38,966 nucleotides of DNA from Bacteroidales bacterium. Its GTDB lineage: Bacteria; Bacteroidota; Bacteroidia; Bacteroidales; VadinHA17. The notes under the pieces were generated by a model, which was not told where the DNA came from, did no database searches, and saw nothing but the letters and a program-made list of their open reading frames with translations. Below, piece by piece: positions 7,972 through 16,363 of the stretch. Both the position numbers and the translations under genes were made by a program. The stretch lies in contig JANYIW010000108.1 in NCBI GenBank assembly GCA_025358645.1, positions 1 through 38,966 of the forward strand, read 5' to 3'. Position 1 is the first letter of the stretch. Each line of letters starts with the position of its first letter.

Positions 7972-8405
7972 TGAATTCCAATTATATAAAAAAACTTTTT
8001 ATAGTAGAAGACGATACAATGTATTTAAAATTAGTGGAAATTGAATTTCTCCAATATCCCGATTTTAAACTTGAAACATTCGCGACGGGAGAACTTTGCT
8101 TAGAGAACTTGTCACATAATCCAGATCTGATCATCCTGGATTATCATCTCGATAGTGTTGATAAATTTGCAATGAACGGGATACACACCTTAGATAAAAT
8201 AAAAGCAATCAATCCTGATATTCCGGTAGTGATGTTATCCTCACAGGATAAAATTGAGGTGGCTATAAACTGTATGCGTCATAATGCTTATGATTATATT
8301 GTTAAGAGTGAAACTGCTTTTATAAGATTACAGAAGGTTATTGCCACAATCTTTCATACTCAGAAATTAGAAAAAACTTTAGAATGGTATATACAGAATT
8401 CATAA
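7971..8405 (+). CDS. Single-domain response regulator
   Basis: A 144-residue receiver domain without an output domain. It shows the acidic pocket (IVEDD), the phospho-acceptor D57 in LIILDYHLDS, the Ser switch in VVMLSS and the conserved Lys in YIVKS. Its ATG overlaps the last base of the kinase stop codon; a GTG three bases upstream is an alternative start. It is thus translationally coupled to the kinase and is the likely terminal partner of its HPt domain, or a phosphate sink. With no DNA-binding domain, it must act through protein contacts. Confidence 0.9.
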   Translation: MNSNYIKKLFIVEDDTMYLKLVEIEFLQYPDFKLETFATGELCLENLSHNPDLIILDYHLDSVDKFAMNGIHTLDKIKAINPDIPVVMLSSQDKIEVAINCMRHNAYDYIVKSETAFIRLQKVIATIFHTQKLEKTLEWYIQNS

Positions 8406-8506
8406 TCCATATCACTTTAGATTAACCCCTTTTTGCTTTCACCCGGTTCCAAAACTATTTTTTGTTATCTCAAATACAGCCTGGGAATATCATTGGATTG
8501 ATATAT

Positions 8507-8570
8507 GTGAATCATGTAACTTTTTCCTAAAGTTCTGTAACACTCATGGCGCTTTAGTTCCTCACCTTTG
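8507..8570 (+). promoter_or_regulatory. Composite promoter box 2
   Basis: Distal repeat GTGAATCATGTAAC with GTAAC at 8516, proximal repeat TTCTGTAAC with GTAAC at 8537, spacing 21 bp. The -7 slot CACCTTTG at 8563-8570 starts 26 bp after the proximal core; its first base deviates from TAnnTTTG. The GH130 gene starts 78 bp downstream. Confidence 0.8.
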
Positions 8571-8647
8571 CATAGTGATATATGTAAACTGCACTTGGCT
8601 GATATGTACAGGTGTTTATTTTATATAGTAAAAGGCCATTATAAATC

Positions 8648-9691
8648 ATGATAGTTGTAAAAAAAGAAGGTATATTACTGGAGAAAACCCAGCTCGAATT
8701 TGAGAATGAAGGCGTGCTGAATCCTGCAGTGATACGCGAAGGTGACAGTGTTCATGTTTTTTACAGGGCAGTACAACAAGGAAACTATTCAAGTATTGGT
8801 TATTGTAAACTTGATGGCCCTTTAACAGTGGTTGAAAGGTGGGATAAACCTATTCTTGTTCCTGAATGTGAATATGAATCTCATGGCGTCGAAGATGCGC
8901 GTATTGTGAAGATAGATGATCTTTATTATTTGACATATACAGGATATGATGGGATAAATGCACGGGGGTCTTTGGCTATCTCAAAAAATCTGAAAAAATT
9001 TAAAGACCGGAGGATCATTGTACCTCCTATTACTTATGCGGAATTTGTATTTCTTGCTGAATCTGCCGGAAAGGTAAATGAGAACTATTACCTTAATCAT
9101 AAATTTTACTTTCATGCATCAGATCCCGAAAAAAAAATGATGCTGTGGGATAAAAATGTAGTATTCTTTCCCAGGAGAATTGACGGCAACCTTGTATTTC
9201 TACACAGAATAAGGCCTGGAATTCAAATTGTATCTGTAAAAAGTTTAGAGGATCTCACGAAAGAGTTCTGGGATGATTATTTTCTTAATCTGCAGGAGCA
9301 TATTGTACTCGATCCGGTTCATGCCCATGAGTCAAGCTATATTGGAAGTGGTTGTCCTCCTATCGAAACAGAACATGGCTGGTTGTTGATTTACCATGGG
9401 GTGGAACATACCGGCCCGGATCATGTCTATTCGGCATGTGCTGCTTTACTGGATTTAGATAACCCTGTAAAAGAAATTGCAAGATTGCCTTATGCTCTTT
9501 TCTCACCTCAATATGATTGGGAATTAAAAGGAGAAGTAAATAATGTGGTATTCCCAACCGGAACTTGCGTGTTTGGCGATACTCTGTTTATTTATTATGG
9601 GGCCGCCGATACGCTGATAGCTTGCGCTTCAGTGAATTTACATGAGTTGGTGGCCGAATTATTAACTTACAGGTCGAAAGATGAAAAATAA
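8648..9691 (+). CDS. GH130-family phosphorylase-like protein
   Basis: A 347-residue five-bladed beta-propeller of the GH130 type, cytoplasmic (no signal peptide). Conserved blocks: LNPAVIR and VFYRA near the N-terminus, GVEDARI at 80-86 with the conserved Asp83, TYTGYDG at 97-103, FFPRRIDGNLVFLHRIRP, then YIGSGCPPIET with GWLLIYHGVE. GH130 enzymes reversibly phosphorolyse beta-mannosides, giving mannose-1-phosphate; some members are hydrolases. The exact acceptor cannot be told. It opens the box-2 operon and overlaps the next gene, a glycosyltransferase, by 11 bp, which points to a shared glycan made and recycled in the cytoplasm. Confidence 0.88.
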   Translation: MIVVKKEGILLEKTQLEFENEGVLNPAVIREGDSVHVFYRAVQQGNYSSIGYCKLDGPLTVVERWDKPILVPECEYESHGVEDARIVKIDDLYYLTYTGYDGINARGSLAISKNLKKFKDRRIIVPPITYAEFVFLAESAGKVNENYYLNHKFYFHASDPEKKMMLWDKNVVFFPRRIDGNLVFLHRIRPGIQIVSVKSLEDLTKEFWDDYFLNLQEHIVLDPVHAHESSYIGSGCPPIETEHGWLLIYHGVEHTGPDHVYSACAALLDLDNPVKEIARLPYALFSPQYDWELKGEVNNVVFPTGTCVFGDTLFIYYGAADTLIACASVNLHELVAELLTYRSKDEK

Positions 9692-12194
9692 AACTGGCCC
9701 AAAGCAAAATACTGTGGAATCATATAATCGCGAAGGGTTATTTAGCTTTGAAAAATCAGAATATCCCGCGGTGAGACCGCTAATGAGTAAACAAATTCCT
9801 CTGATAGATAAAATCAATGACCCGGCTGAAATATTGATTATTACATCATATCCACCCAGGGAATGCGGTATAGCCACCTATTCTCAGGATTTGATAAAAG
9901 CGCTTAATAATAAATTCAGCAATTCTTTTTCTATAAAAGTATGTGCTCTGGAATCAGGAGATGCAGATTTTCAATATCCAGAGGAAGTAAAGTATACTCT
10001 TAAGACATCATTAGCTGAAAGATACGAAAGACTGGCCTTGCAGATTAATAAAGACCATCGAATCAGAATTGTCCTGATCCAGCATGAGTTTGGCTTTTTT
10101 AAAAAACAGGAACAGGCGTTTCTTCAACTTTTAAACTTACTTACAAAACCTGTTATTATTGTTTTTCATACTGTGCTGCCTTATCCTGATCTACAGTTGA
10201 AATCTAATATAAATAGTATTGCAGCAGCATGTGAAGCTATCATCGTGATGACTCATAATTCGGCCGGGATATTAACAAACGATTATGGATTGCCAAAAGA
10301 AAAAATATCAGTGATAGCCCACGGCACTCATTTGGTATCTCACTTAAGCAAAGAATTTTTGAAAAAAAAACACAGATTCAAAGGACGGAGAATACTTACA
10401 ACGTTCGGCTTACTGAGTTCGGGAAAGAGTATCGAAACTACATTAAAAGCATTACCTGCTATAGTAGAAACTAATCCGGATGTATTATTTCTCGTAATAG
10501 GCAAAACCCATCCTGAAGTATTAAAGGAGGAAGGTGAAAAATACCGGATAAGGCTTGAAACAATGGTAATTCAATATAATTTAACACAACATGTTAAATT
10601 TATTAATACCTATTTAACATTATCGGATTTGCTTGAATATTTGCAGCTTACAGACATTTACCTTTTTACTACTAACGATCCTAACCAGGCTGTAAGCGGT
10701 ACTTTTGCCTATGCAATGAGTTGTGGCTGTCCAATCATATCAACTCCTATTCCTCATGCGAAGGAACTTCTGACTGAGGATACAGGAATTATTATTGATT
10801 TTCAGGACTCAAAACAATTAGCTGATGGAGTTATCCGGTTACTGAATGATACTCAATTAAGACGAAATATCAGAATAAATACTCTACAGAAAATTGTTCC
10901 CACAGCCTGGGAAAATTCTGCTGTTGAACATACTATACTATTCAAGAAAATAGCTCGCGATAAAATTGCATTACAATATAATCTCCCGCCCATTAATCTG
11001 GACCATATAGAACAAATGACAACCGATACAGGGATCATTCAGTTTTCAAAAATCAATCAGCCTGATCTCTGTACAGGGTACACACTGGATGATAATGCCA
11101 GAGCCGTGGTAGCTCTGTGTATGCATTTCATCTTAACCCGCGATACCAAAAGTATCTGGTACATAAATAAATATCTCAGCTTTATTAGACTTTGTCAGCA
11201 ACCTGCAGGTGACTTTTTAAACTATCTGGATATTGAAAATAAATTTACCGGTCAAAATAAAACTGCAAACCTTGATGATGCTAATGGAAGGGCTGTATGG
11301 TCCCTCGGTTATTTAATCTCTGAAAAACATTTGCTTCCCGCGAAAACCAGTTCAGAGGCTTTAGCAATCATTAAAAAAGTAATTCCTCATATTGAATCGA
11401 TACATTCCACGCGGGCAATGGCCTTCTCCATAAAAGGGTTGTATTATTATAACAAGACTATAAAGTCGTCAGAAAACCTTATCCTTGTAAGAACGCTGGC
11501 AAATAGATTGGTTGAGATGTACAAACATGAGTCAAACGAAAAATGGCAATGGTTTGAGGGTTATCTTACTTATGCAAACAGCATCCTGCCTGAAGCCTTG
11601 CTATATGCCTGGTTATTATCAGGAGATATAATTTACAAAGAAATCGCCATAACCTCGCTTCGTTTCCTGTTGTCGAAAACATTTAATGAAAACGGCATAG
11701 AAGTAATATCAAACAGGAACTGGCTGAAAAAGGGTAAGGTAGCCGGTCATTTTGGTGAGCAACCGATCGATGTTGCCTATACAATTATGACATTAAGTAA
11801 ATTTTATGATGCATTTTCTGATGAAGAATACCTTATAAAAATGGAAACTGCTTTTAACTGGTTTTTGGGAAACAACCGCTTACATCAGATAATTTATAAT
11901 CCATGTACAGGCGGCTGTTATGATGGATTGGAAGAAACTCATGTGAACCTCAACCAGGGAGCAGAATCTACAATAAGTTATCTGATGGCACGATTGACAA
12001 TTGAAAAGTATAGAAAGCAGCCTGATGCAACCGATAATCAATTCCTGGAAGATTTTAAATACAAATCCATAAAAAAAGAAGCAATTGTTTTATCAGGCCC
12101 GGGATATTCGAAGGAGTTTGCATCTTATTATTTCATTGCGGATACCTCCGGAATAACCAAAAAAAATACGAAGAGATATAAAATATGGGATTGA
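9681..12194 (+). CDS. GT4 mannosyltransferase-like protein fused to a probable alpha/alpha-barrel domain
   Basis: An 837-residue two-part protein. Residues about 50-430 form a GT-B glycosyltransferase of the GT4 mannosyltransferase-like type (YPPRECGIATYSQDL near the N-terminus; TFGLLSSGKSIE; SGTFAYAMSCGCPIISTP). The usual GT4 EX7E pair is replaced by Q and Y in this motif, a feature I recall from a recognised subgroup rather than decay. Residues about 440-810 are helical with repeats such as DDNARAVVAL, DDANGRAVWSLGYL and NLNQGAESTISYL, like the (alpha/alpha)6 barrels of glycoside hydrolases. It lies between two GH130 genes and overlaps the first by 11 bp, so synthesis or trimming of a mannose-containing glycan is likely. 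The function of the C-terminal half is inference. Confidence 0.8.
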   Translation: MKNKTGPKQNTVESYNREGLFSFEKSEYPAVRPLMSKQIPLIDKINDPAEILIITSYPPRECGIATYSQDLIKALNNKFSNSFSIKVCALESGDADFQYPEEVKYTLKTSLAERYERLALQINKDHRIRIVLIQHEFGFFKKQEQAFLQLLNLLTKPVIIVFHTVLPYPDLQLKSNINSIAAACEAIIVMTHNSAGILTNDYGLPKEKISVIAHGTHLVSHLSKEFLKKKHRFKGRRILTTFGLLSSGKSIETTLKALPAIVETNPDVLFLVIGKTHPEVLKEEGEKYRIRLETMVIQYNLTQHVKFINTYLTLSDLLEYLQLTDIYLFTTNDPNQAVSGTFAYAMSCGCPIISTPIPHAKELLTEDTGIIIDFQDSKQLADGVIRLLNDTQLRRNIRINTLQKIVPTAWENSAVEHTILFKKIARDKIALQYNLPPINLDHIEQMTTDTGIIQFSKINQPDLCTGYTLDDNARAVVALCMHFILTRDTKSIWYINKYLSFIRLCQQPAGDFLNYLDIENKFTGQNKTANLDDANGRAVWSLGYLISEKHLLPAKTSSEALAIIKKVIPHIESIHSTRAMAFSIKGLYYYNKTIKSSENLILVRTLANRLVEMYKHESNEKWQWFEGYLTYANSILPEALLYAWLLSGDIIYKEIAITSLRFLLSKTFNENGIEVISNRNWLKKGKVAGHFGEQPIDVAYTIMTLSKFYDAFSDEEYLIKMETAFNWFLGNNRLHQIIYNPCTGGCYDGLEETHVNLNQGAESTISYLMARLTIEKYRKQPDATDNQFLEDFKYKSIKKEAIVLSGPGYSKEFASYYFIADTSGITKKNTKRYKIWD

Positions 12195-12200
12195 GGCGTG

Positions 12201-12228
12201 AGCCTTCTTCGCTAAAGCTTCGGAGGCT
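12201..12228. repeat. Short imperfect hairpin between glycan genes
   Basis: AGCCT at 12201-12205 pairs with AGGCT at 12224-12228 around a loop containing CTTCGCTAAAGCTTCG. It directly precedes the 7-bp tandem array and may belong to the same intergenic repeat element. No T-run follows, so it is not a normal terminator. Confidence 0.4.
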
Positions 12229-12233
12229 GAAAG

Positions 12234-12303
12234 GCGTGAGGCGTGAGGTGTGAGGAGTGAGGTTTGAGGAGTGAGGTTTGAGGAGTGAGGCGTGAGGTGT
12301 GGG
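12234..12303 (+). repeat. Ten 7-bp tandem repeats (GNNTGAG)
   Basis: Ten consecutive heptamers with consensus G(C/T/A)(G/T)TGAG: GCGTGAG twice, GTGTGAG, then GAGTGAG alternating with GTTTGAG, GCGTGAG, and a final GTGTGGG running into GGGTTTTT. The array is strongly strand-asymmetric, purine-rich on the plus strand, and GC-richer than its surroundings. It fills most of the 147-bp gap between the glycosyltransferase and the second GH130 gene. Confidence 0.9.
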
Positions 12304-12341
12304 GGTTTTTATTGGATAAGTACAGATAAAAAATCAGAGAT

Positions 12342-13814
12342 ATGCAGGTTACAGTCACCAGAAAGAATATTAAATTTTCACCTGATCCCAGCAGGGTAAT
12401 CGCCCGGTTCATTTATTTTTCCAATGAAAGAGGTAAAAATATTATACTTGGCGTATTAGCTATGTCTGATAATGAAGTATTTCTTGCATTAAGTCAGGTC
12501 CTGAGAGGTTTTTCCAGACGTCACAGAAATATTTCACTGATATTTGAAACACATTTTAATAAACTGTCTGGCATGTTTGGCGAACTCGGAATAAAACCTG
12601 CCAAAGTAAATCAATCACGTAAAGCCCTTATCGGATCTTATTTCACAATGGAATACTCAATTGAATCGGCAGCATTTTTTAATCCATCAATCGTAGAAGA
12701 TCCTGATCAATCAGCAACAGGAAAGGATGCCACAAGAGTAATTTTTAGTTTCAGAGCAACCGGTGAAGGGCATATTTCGTCCATAGTTTTTCGTTCAGCT
12801 ATTATTGATAAGAAAAATAATCTGATTATTGAACCTGTCGGCACTATGCTGGCAGAAGCTGAGCGAATCAAAAGACATATTTACAATAAAAAATCATTCA
12901 TTAAAAAGCTGGATGAAATGCGTGATTTCGACAATAAGTTATCCCCCGTTTTTGTATTGGAAAAACTGGGTGAAAAATTTACTTATGGTGAAATGAAAAG
13001 GGCGGTTGAAGAAACAAGAAAAACACATCAACTTACACCAGCTAAAGAATTAATCATTAATCAAATGATGTGGCTTGCTCTGTCACATTATGAAATTAAA
13101 TTTTCTCTTGATTCGGCAATTTCCGAGAGAGTGATATTCCCAATCTCTGATACTGAAAAAAATGGTATTGAAGATGCCCGTTTTGTTAAGTTTACAGAGG
13201 ATAACGGTGAAGTTATTTATTATGCCACCTATACTGCTTATGATGGTATGTCCATTTTACCGAAGTTACTTTCAACCCGAGATTTCTATAACTTCAAAGG
13301 ACTACCCATTCATGGGGAACTCGCACAGAACAAAGGAATGGCATTGTTTCCCAGAAAGATCAATGGGAAATATGCCATTCTTTGCAGAATAGACGGGATA
13401 AATAATTATATATCCTTTTCCGAGAATATCAATGTCTGGCGCGAAGCCAAAGTTATTCAGAAACCAAAGTATTCCTGGGAACTGGTGCAAGTAGGAAATT
13501 GCGGTTCACCAATTGAGACAAAAGAGGGCTGGCTCGTTATAACCCATGGAGTAGGGCCTATGAGAGAATACGTTTTAGGAGCATCATTGTATGATCTTAA
13601 TAATCCTGAATTGGAAATTGGCAGGCTGAAGACACCCCTGTTGGCACCCAATAATGAAGAAAGAGAAGGTTATGTGCCAAATGTAGTTTACTCCTGTGGT
13701 TCTATTATTCACAATAAAGATCTTATTGTTCCCTATGCCATGTCAGACTACGCATCCAGTTACGCCACCATTGATTTAAATGAACTTCTGGCTGAACTTA
13801 AAAACACCCGGTAA
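12342..13814 (+). CDS. GH130-family protein with long N-terminal extension
   Basis: A 490-residue protein. The C-terminal 250 residues carry the GH130 propeller blocks: GIEDARF at 275-281 (conserved Asp278), TYTAYDG, ALFPRKINGKYAILCRIDG, NCGSPIETKEGWLVITHGVG and VVYSCGSI. The first 190 residues or so are longer than in typical mannoside phosphorylases and contain NPSIVEDPDQS and a second beta-rich region, so the propeller may start earlier with inserted helices (residues about 185-255). No signal peptide, so it acts in the cytoplasm. It follows the glycosyltransferase after a 147-bp repeat-containing gap and overlaps or abuts the YihY gene. Probably acts on the same mannoside pool as the 8648 protein but with different acceptor specificity. 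Confidence 0.85.
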   Translation: MQVTVTRKNIKFSPDPSRVIARFIYFSNERGKNIILGVLAMSDNEVFLALSQVLRGFSRRHRNISLIFETHFNKLSGMFGELGIKPAKVNQSRKALIGSYFTMEYSIESAAFFNPSIVEDPDQSATGKDATRVIFSFRATGEGHISSIVFRSAIIDKKNNLIIEPVGTMLAEAERIKRHIYNKKSFIKKLDEMRDFDNKLSPVFVLEKLGEKFTYGEMKRAVEETRKTHQLTPAKELIINQMMWLALSHYEIKFSLDSAISERVIFPISDTEKNGIEDARFVKFTEDNGEVIYYATYTAYDGMSILPKLLSTRDFYNFKGLPIHGELAQNKGMALFPRKINGKYAILCRIDGINNYISFSENINVWREAKVIQKPKYSWELVQVGNCGSPIETKEGWLVITHGVGPMREYVLGASLYDLNNPELEIGRLKTPLLAPNNEEREGYVPNVVYSCGSIIHNKDLIVPYAMSDYASSYATIDLNELLAELKNTR

Positions 13815-13836
13815 AACCTTTAATCTGTCAAGTAAA

Positions 13837-14730
13837 ATGTTTTATAATAAAAAAATAAGATCCTTTTTTAAAATTGCCGGTTCTGCCTCCAAGCGTTGGT
13901 GGGAAAAAGATCCGTTTATGCAAAGTGCCGTGATAGCTTATTATGCCATTTTCAGTCTTCCTGGTTTGCTTATTATGGTTCTTTATATTGCAAGCCTTTT
14001 TTTTCAGCGCGATGTCATAACAGGCAATCTATATAAACAGGTGTCGTCAATAATGGGTGCGGAAACAGCGAAGCAGGTTCAGGATATAATCGTAAGCGTA
14101 AGCAAATCCGATAAACCATTATTTGCAACTATCGTTGGTTTAGCTACTATACTTGTGGGCGCAACAGGAGTGTTTGTTGAATTACAGAAAGCTTTAAATA
14201 TTATCTGGGAAGTAAAAGTCAAACCACGCAGGCCTATTCTCGCACTAATACGCACAAGACTATTTTCATTTGGGTTAATTGTATCCGTTGGTTTTTTAAT
14301 GTTAATCTCACTTATATTCACCACTCTTCTGTCAGCGTTGAGTGAATGGATCCTTTATCACTGGCCAAAACTTGTTTTATCAAATTTTTATGTGCTTAAT
14401 TTCATTATTTCGTTTGTGGTTGTCATGTTCCTGTTTGCACTTATGTTTAAAATATTACCTGATGCAAAAATTCAATGGAAACATTTATGGCTCGGTTCAA
14501 TAATAACTTCTTTTCTTTTTATAGTCGGAAAAACTGCCATTGGATTTTATTTAACTAAAACGAATCCGGGATCTGCTTACGGCGCAGCCGGTTCAATTGT
14601 TTTAATTCTTCTGTGGGTTAGTTATTCTTCCATGATTTTTTTCTATGGCGCTGAATTTACCCGGGCCACTGCTGATTATTTAACAGGGGACGTTGCCGCT
14701 ACAGAGGTTGCTGTAAATATTAAAGCCTGA
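13837..14730 (+). CDS. YihY/BrkB-family inner-membrane protein
   Basis: A 297-residue protein with about six transmembrane helices and the family marks DPFMQSAVIAYYAIFSLPGLL, then GATGVFVELQKALNIIWEV, and the C-terminal YGAAGSIVLILLWVSYSSMIFFYGAEFT. The family was once misnamed ribonuclease BN; its substrate is unknown and transport has been proposed. I chose the ATG at 13837, 22 bp after the GH130 stop. A longer frame from 13780 would overlap the GH130 coding end and adds residues unlike the family. It ends the box-2 operon; box 3 follows in the next gap. Confidence 0.88.
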   Translation: MFYNKKIRSFFKIAGSASKRWWEKDPFMQSAVIAYYAIFSLPGLLIMVLYIASLFFQRDVITGNLYKQVSSIMGAETAKQVQDIIVSVSKSDKPLFATIVGLATILVGATGVFVELQKALNIIWEVKVKPRRPILALIRTRLFSFGLIVSVGFLMLISLIFTTLLSALSEWILYHWPKLVLSNFYVLNFIISFVVVMFLFALMFKILPDAKIQWKHLWLGSIITSFLFIVGKTAIGFYLTKTNPGSAYGAAGSIVLILLWVSYSSMIFFYGAEFTRATADYLTGDVAATEVAVNIKA

Positions 14731-14768
14731 ATTCAGGCAGGTCAGGATCAGGTAACCTGATATTATGT

Positions 14769-14832
14769 GTGAATAATGTAAAATAATTACAAAGTTGTGT
14801 AACGTTTTCCCTTTACAGGTAACTGATCTTTG
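14769..14832 (+). promoter_or_regulatory. Composite promoter box 3
   Basis: Distal repeat GTGAATAATGTAAA (core GTAAA at 14778, one mismatch), proximal repeat AGTTGTGTAAC with GTAAC at 14799, spacing 21 bp. The -7 slot GATCTTTG at 14825-14832 starts 26 bp after the proximal core and lies 27 bp before the OmpA-lipoprotein gene. Confidence 0.78.
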
Positions 14833-14858
14833 TATAATATTATTCACCTTATACTACC

Positions 14859-15680
14859 ATGATGAAAAAAACATTTCGATTCCCAGTATTCTTATTCCTG
14901 ATTCTTAGTTTGATATTTGCGTCATGCGGACCAGGTAAAAAGCTTTTAAGTTCGCGTGCCAGAGTTGATAAACTGCAAAGAGACAGTACCTATATACAAA
15001 GTCAACTGAACGATTGTAATGAGAAGGTAAAAAATCTTAATCTGACTAAAGCATCATTGCAGAATGAATACACCTCATTGCAAAATGAATATACTACGGT
15101 TAAAAATGATTCAAAAATTAATTCTGCCGAATCAAAAATGACTATTGCCGATCAGGCGAAACGGTTAAAAACCCTTCAGGATATGATTCAATCTCAAAAG
15201 GATGTAATGACCAGACTAAAAAATTCAATAGCCGATGCACTGATGAAATATAAGAGCGATGAATTATATGTTTATAATAAAGACGGAAACGTATATGTTG
15301 CTCTCGAAGAAAAGCTTTTGTTCAAATCGGGTAGCGATGTAGTTGATCCTAAAGGAAAAGAAGCGCTCAAATCACTTGCCATGGTTCTGAACAATACTAA
15401 AGACATCAATGTGATGATTGAGGGCCATACGGATAACATCCCCATTAAAACCAATATGTTTAAAGACAACTGGGATCTCAGTGCCGCGCGCGCAATTTCT
15501 ATCGTTCGTATATTGACTTTAGACAACGGTTTTGATCCATTCCGTATCACTGCTTCAGGCAAAGGCCAGTTTCACCCTGTAAAATCAAATGAAACAGATG
15601 AAGGTCGTTCCGGCAACCGCAGAACTGAAGTCATCCTGTCTCCTGACCTGAACGAAATATTTAAGCTTTTGTATCAGTAG
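14859..15680 (+). CDS. OmpA-family lipoprotein with coiled-coil stalk
   Basis: A 273-residue lipoprotein. The signal sequence ends in a lipobox with Cys23 (LIFASC). Residues about 35-125 are coiled coil (repeats of LQNEYTSLQNEYT, then AKRLKTLQDMIQSQ). Residues about 140-265 are an OmpA-type peptidoglycan-binding domain: FKSGSDVVDPKGKEAL, VMIEGHTDNIPI, DNWDLSAARAISIVRIL and GNRRTEVIL, keeping the Asp and Arg that bind diaminopimelate. It would link the outer membrane to peptidoglycan. ATGATG offers two starts; the first is given. It opens the box-3 operon and is followed 14 bp later by the PIG-L gene. Confidence 0.9.
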   Translation: MMKKTFRFPVFLFLILSLIFASCGPGKKLLSSRARVDKLQRDSTYIQSQLNDCNEKVKNLNLTKASLQNEYTSLQNEYTTVKNDSKINSAESKMTIADQAKRLKTLQDMIQSQKDVMTRLKNSIADALMKYKSDELYVYNKDGNVYVALEEKLLFKSGSDVVDPKGKEALKSLAMVLNNTKDINVMIEGHTDNIPIKTNMFKDNWDLSAARAISIVRILTLDNGFDPFRITASGKGQFHPVKSNETDEGRSGNRRTEVILSPDLNEIFKLLYQ

Positions 15681-15694
15681 ATCGATAGATATTC

Positions 15695-16342
15695 ATGACA
15701 ATATTATCCGCGAAGACCGTTGCAGTTATAGTAGCTCACCCCGATGATGAAACATTATGGGCCGGAGGGACAATACTGAGCCACCCGGCCTGGAAATGGT
15801 TTATTGTCTGCCTTTGCAGGGGAAAAGATAAAGATCGCTCCTTTAGGTTTAACAATGCATTAAAAATTCTTAAATCAGAAGGGATTATGGGCGACCTCGA
15901 TGATGGCCCTGAACAAAAGCCATTAATGGGAAATGAGGTTGAAAAGACTATCCTTAACTTATTACCTGCAAAACATTTCGACCTGATAATTTCTCATAAT
16001 CCAACCGGAGAATACACCCGACACCTCAGGCATGAGGAAACAGGAAAAGCGGTAATTAAACTCTGGAGTGCTGGTAAAATTTCAACAAACGAATTATGGA
16101 ACTTTGCTTATACTGATGATAACAAAAAACACTATCCCGTTGCTGTGGAAAATACCAATATCTACCGGTCACTTTCGAAACGGATATGGCTTCAAAAATA
16201 TAGTATAATTACTGAAACGTATGGTTTTGAAAAAAATGGTTTTGAAGCAGAAACCACTCCCCGGGCTGAATCATTCTGGCAATTTACTGATCCTCGTGAT
16301 GCTAAAAAATGGCTTAATAAATTTGAAAATGAGCCAAATTGA
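15695..16342 (+). CDS. PIG-L family deacetylase
   Basis: A 215-residue cytoplasmic enzyme. It carries the zinc-binding AHPDDE motif (residues 14-19) followed by LWAGGTI, and a later His-rich motif (SHNPTGEYTRHLRHEE) that supplies the third zinc ligand. The family removes N-acetyl groups from N-acetylglucosamine-type substrates (LmbE/PIG-L). Next to a GT4 enzyme and an alpha/alpha-barrel glycosidase, it may process a GlcNAc-containing glycolipid or solute; the substrate is inference. The gap to the preceding OmpA gene is 14 bp and to the next glycosyltransferase 21 bp, so it lies within the box-3 operon. Confidence 0.88.
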   Translation: MTILSAKTVAVIVAHPDDETLWAGGTILSHPAWKWFIVCLCRGKDKDRSFRFNNALKILKSEGIMGDLDDGPEQKPLMGNEVEKTILNLLPAKHFDLIISHNPTGEYTRHLRHEETGKAVIKLWSAGKISTNELWNFAYTDDNKKHYPVAVENTNIYRSLSKRIWLQKYSIITETYGFEKNGFEAETTPRAESFWQFTDPRDAKKWLNKFENEPN

Positions 16343-16363
16343 AAATTTGAAAATTATTCCATT

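Noticed and set aside
12212-12412. Minus-strand open frame over the heptamer array
   Set aside because: Its C-terminal half is just the translated 7-bp repeat (Ser/Pro/His/Thr-rich) and its start lies inside the GH130 gene.
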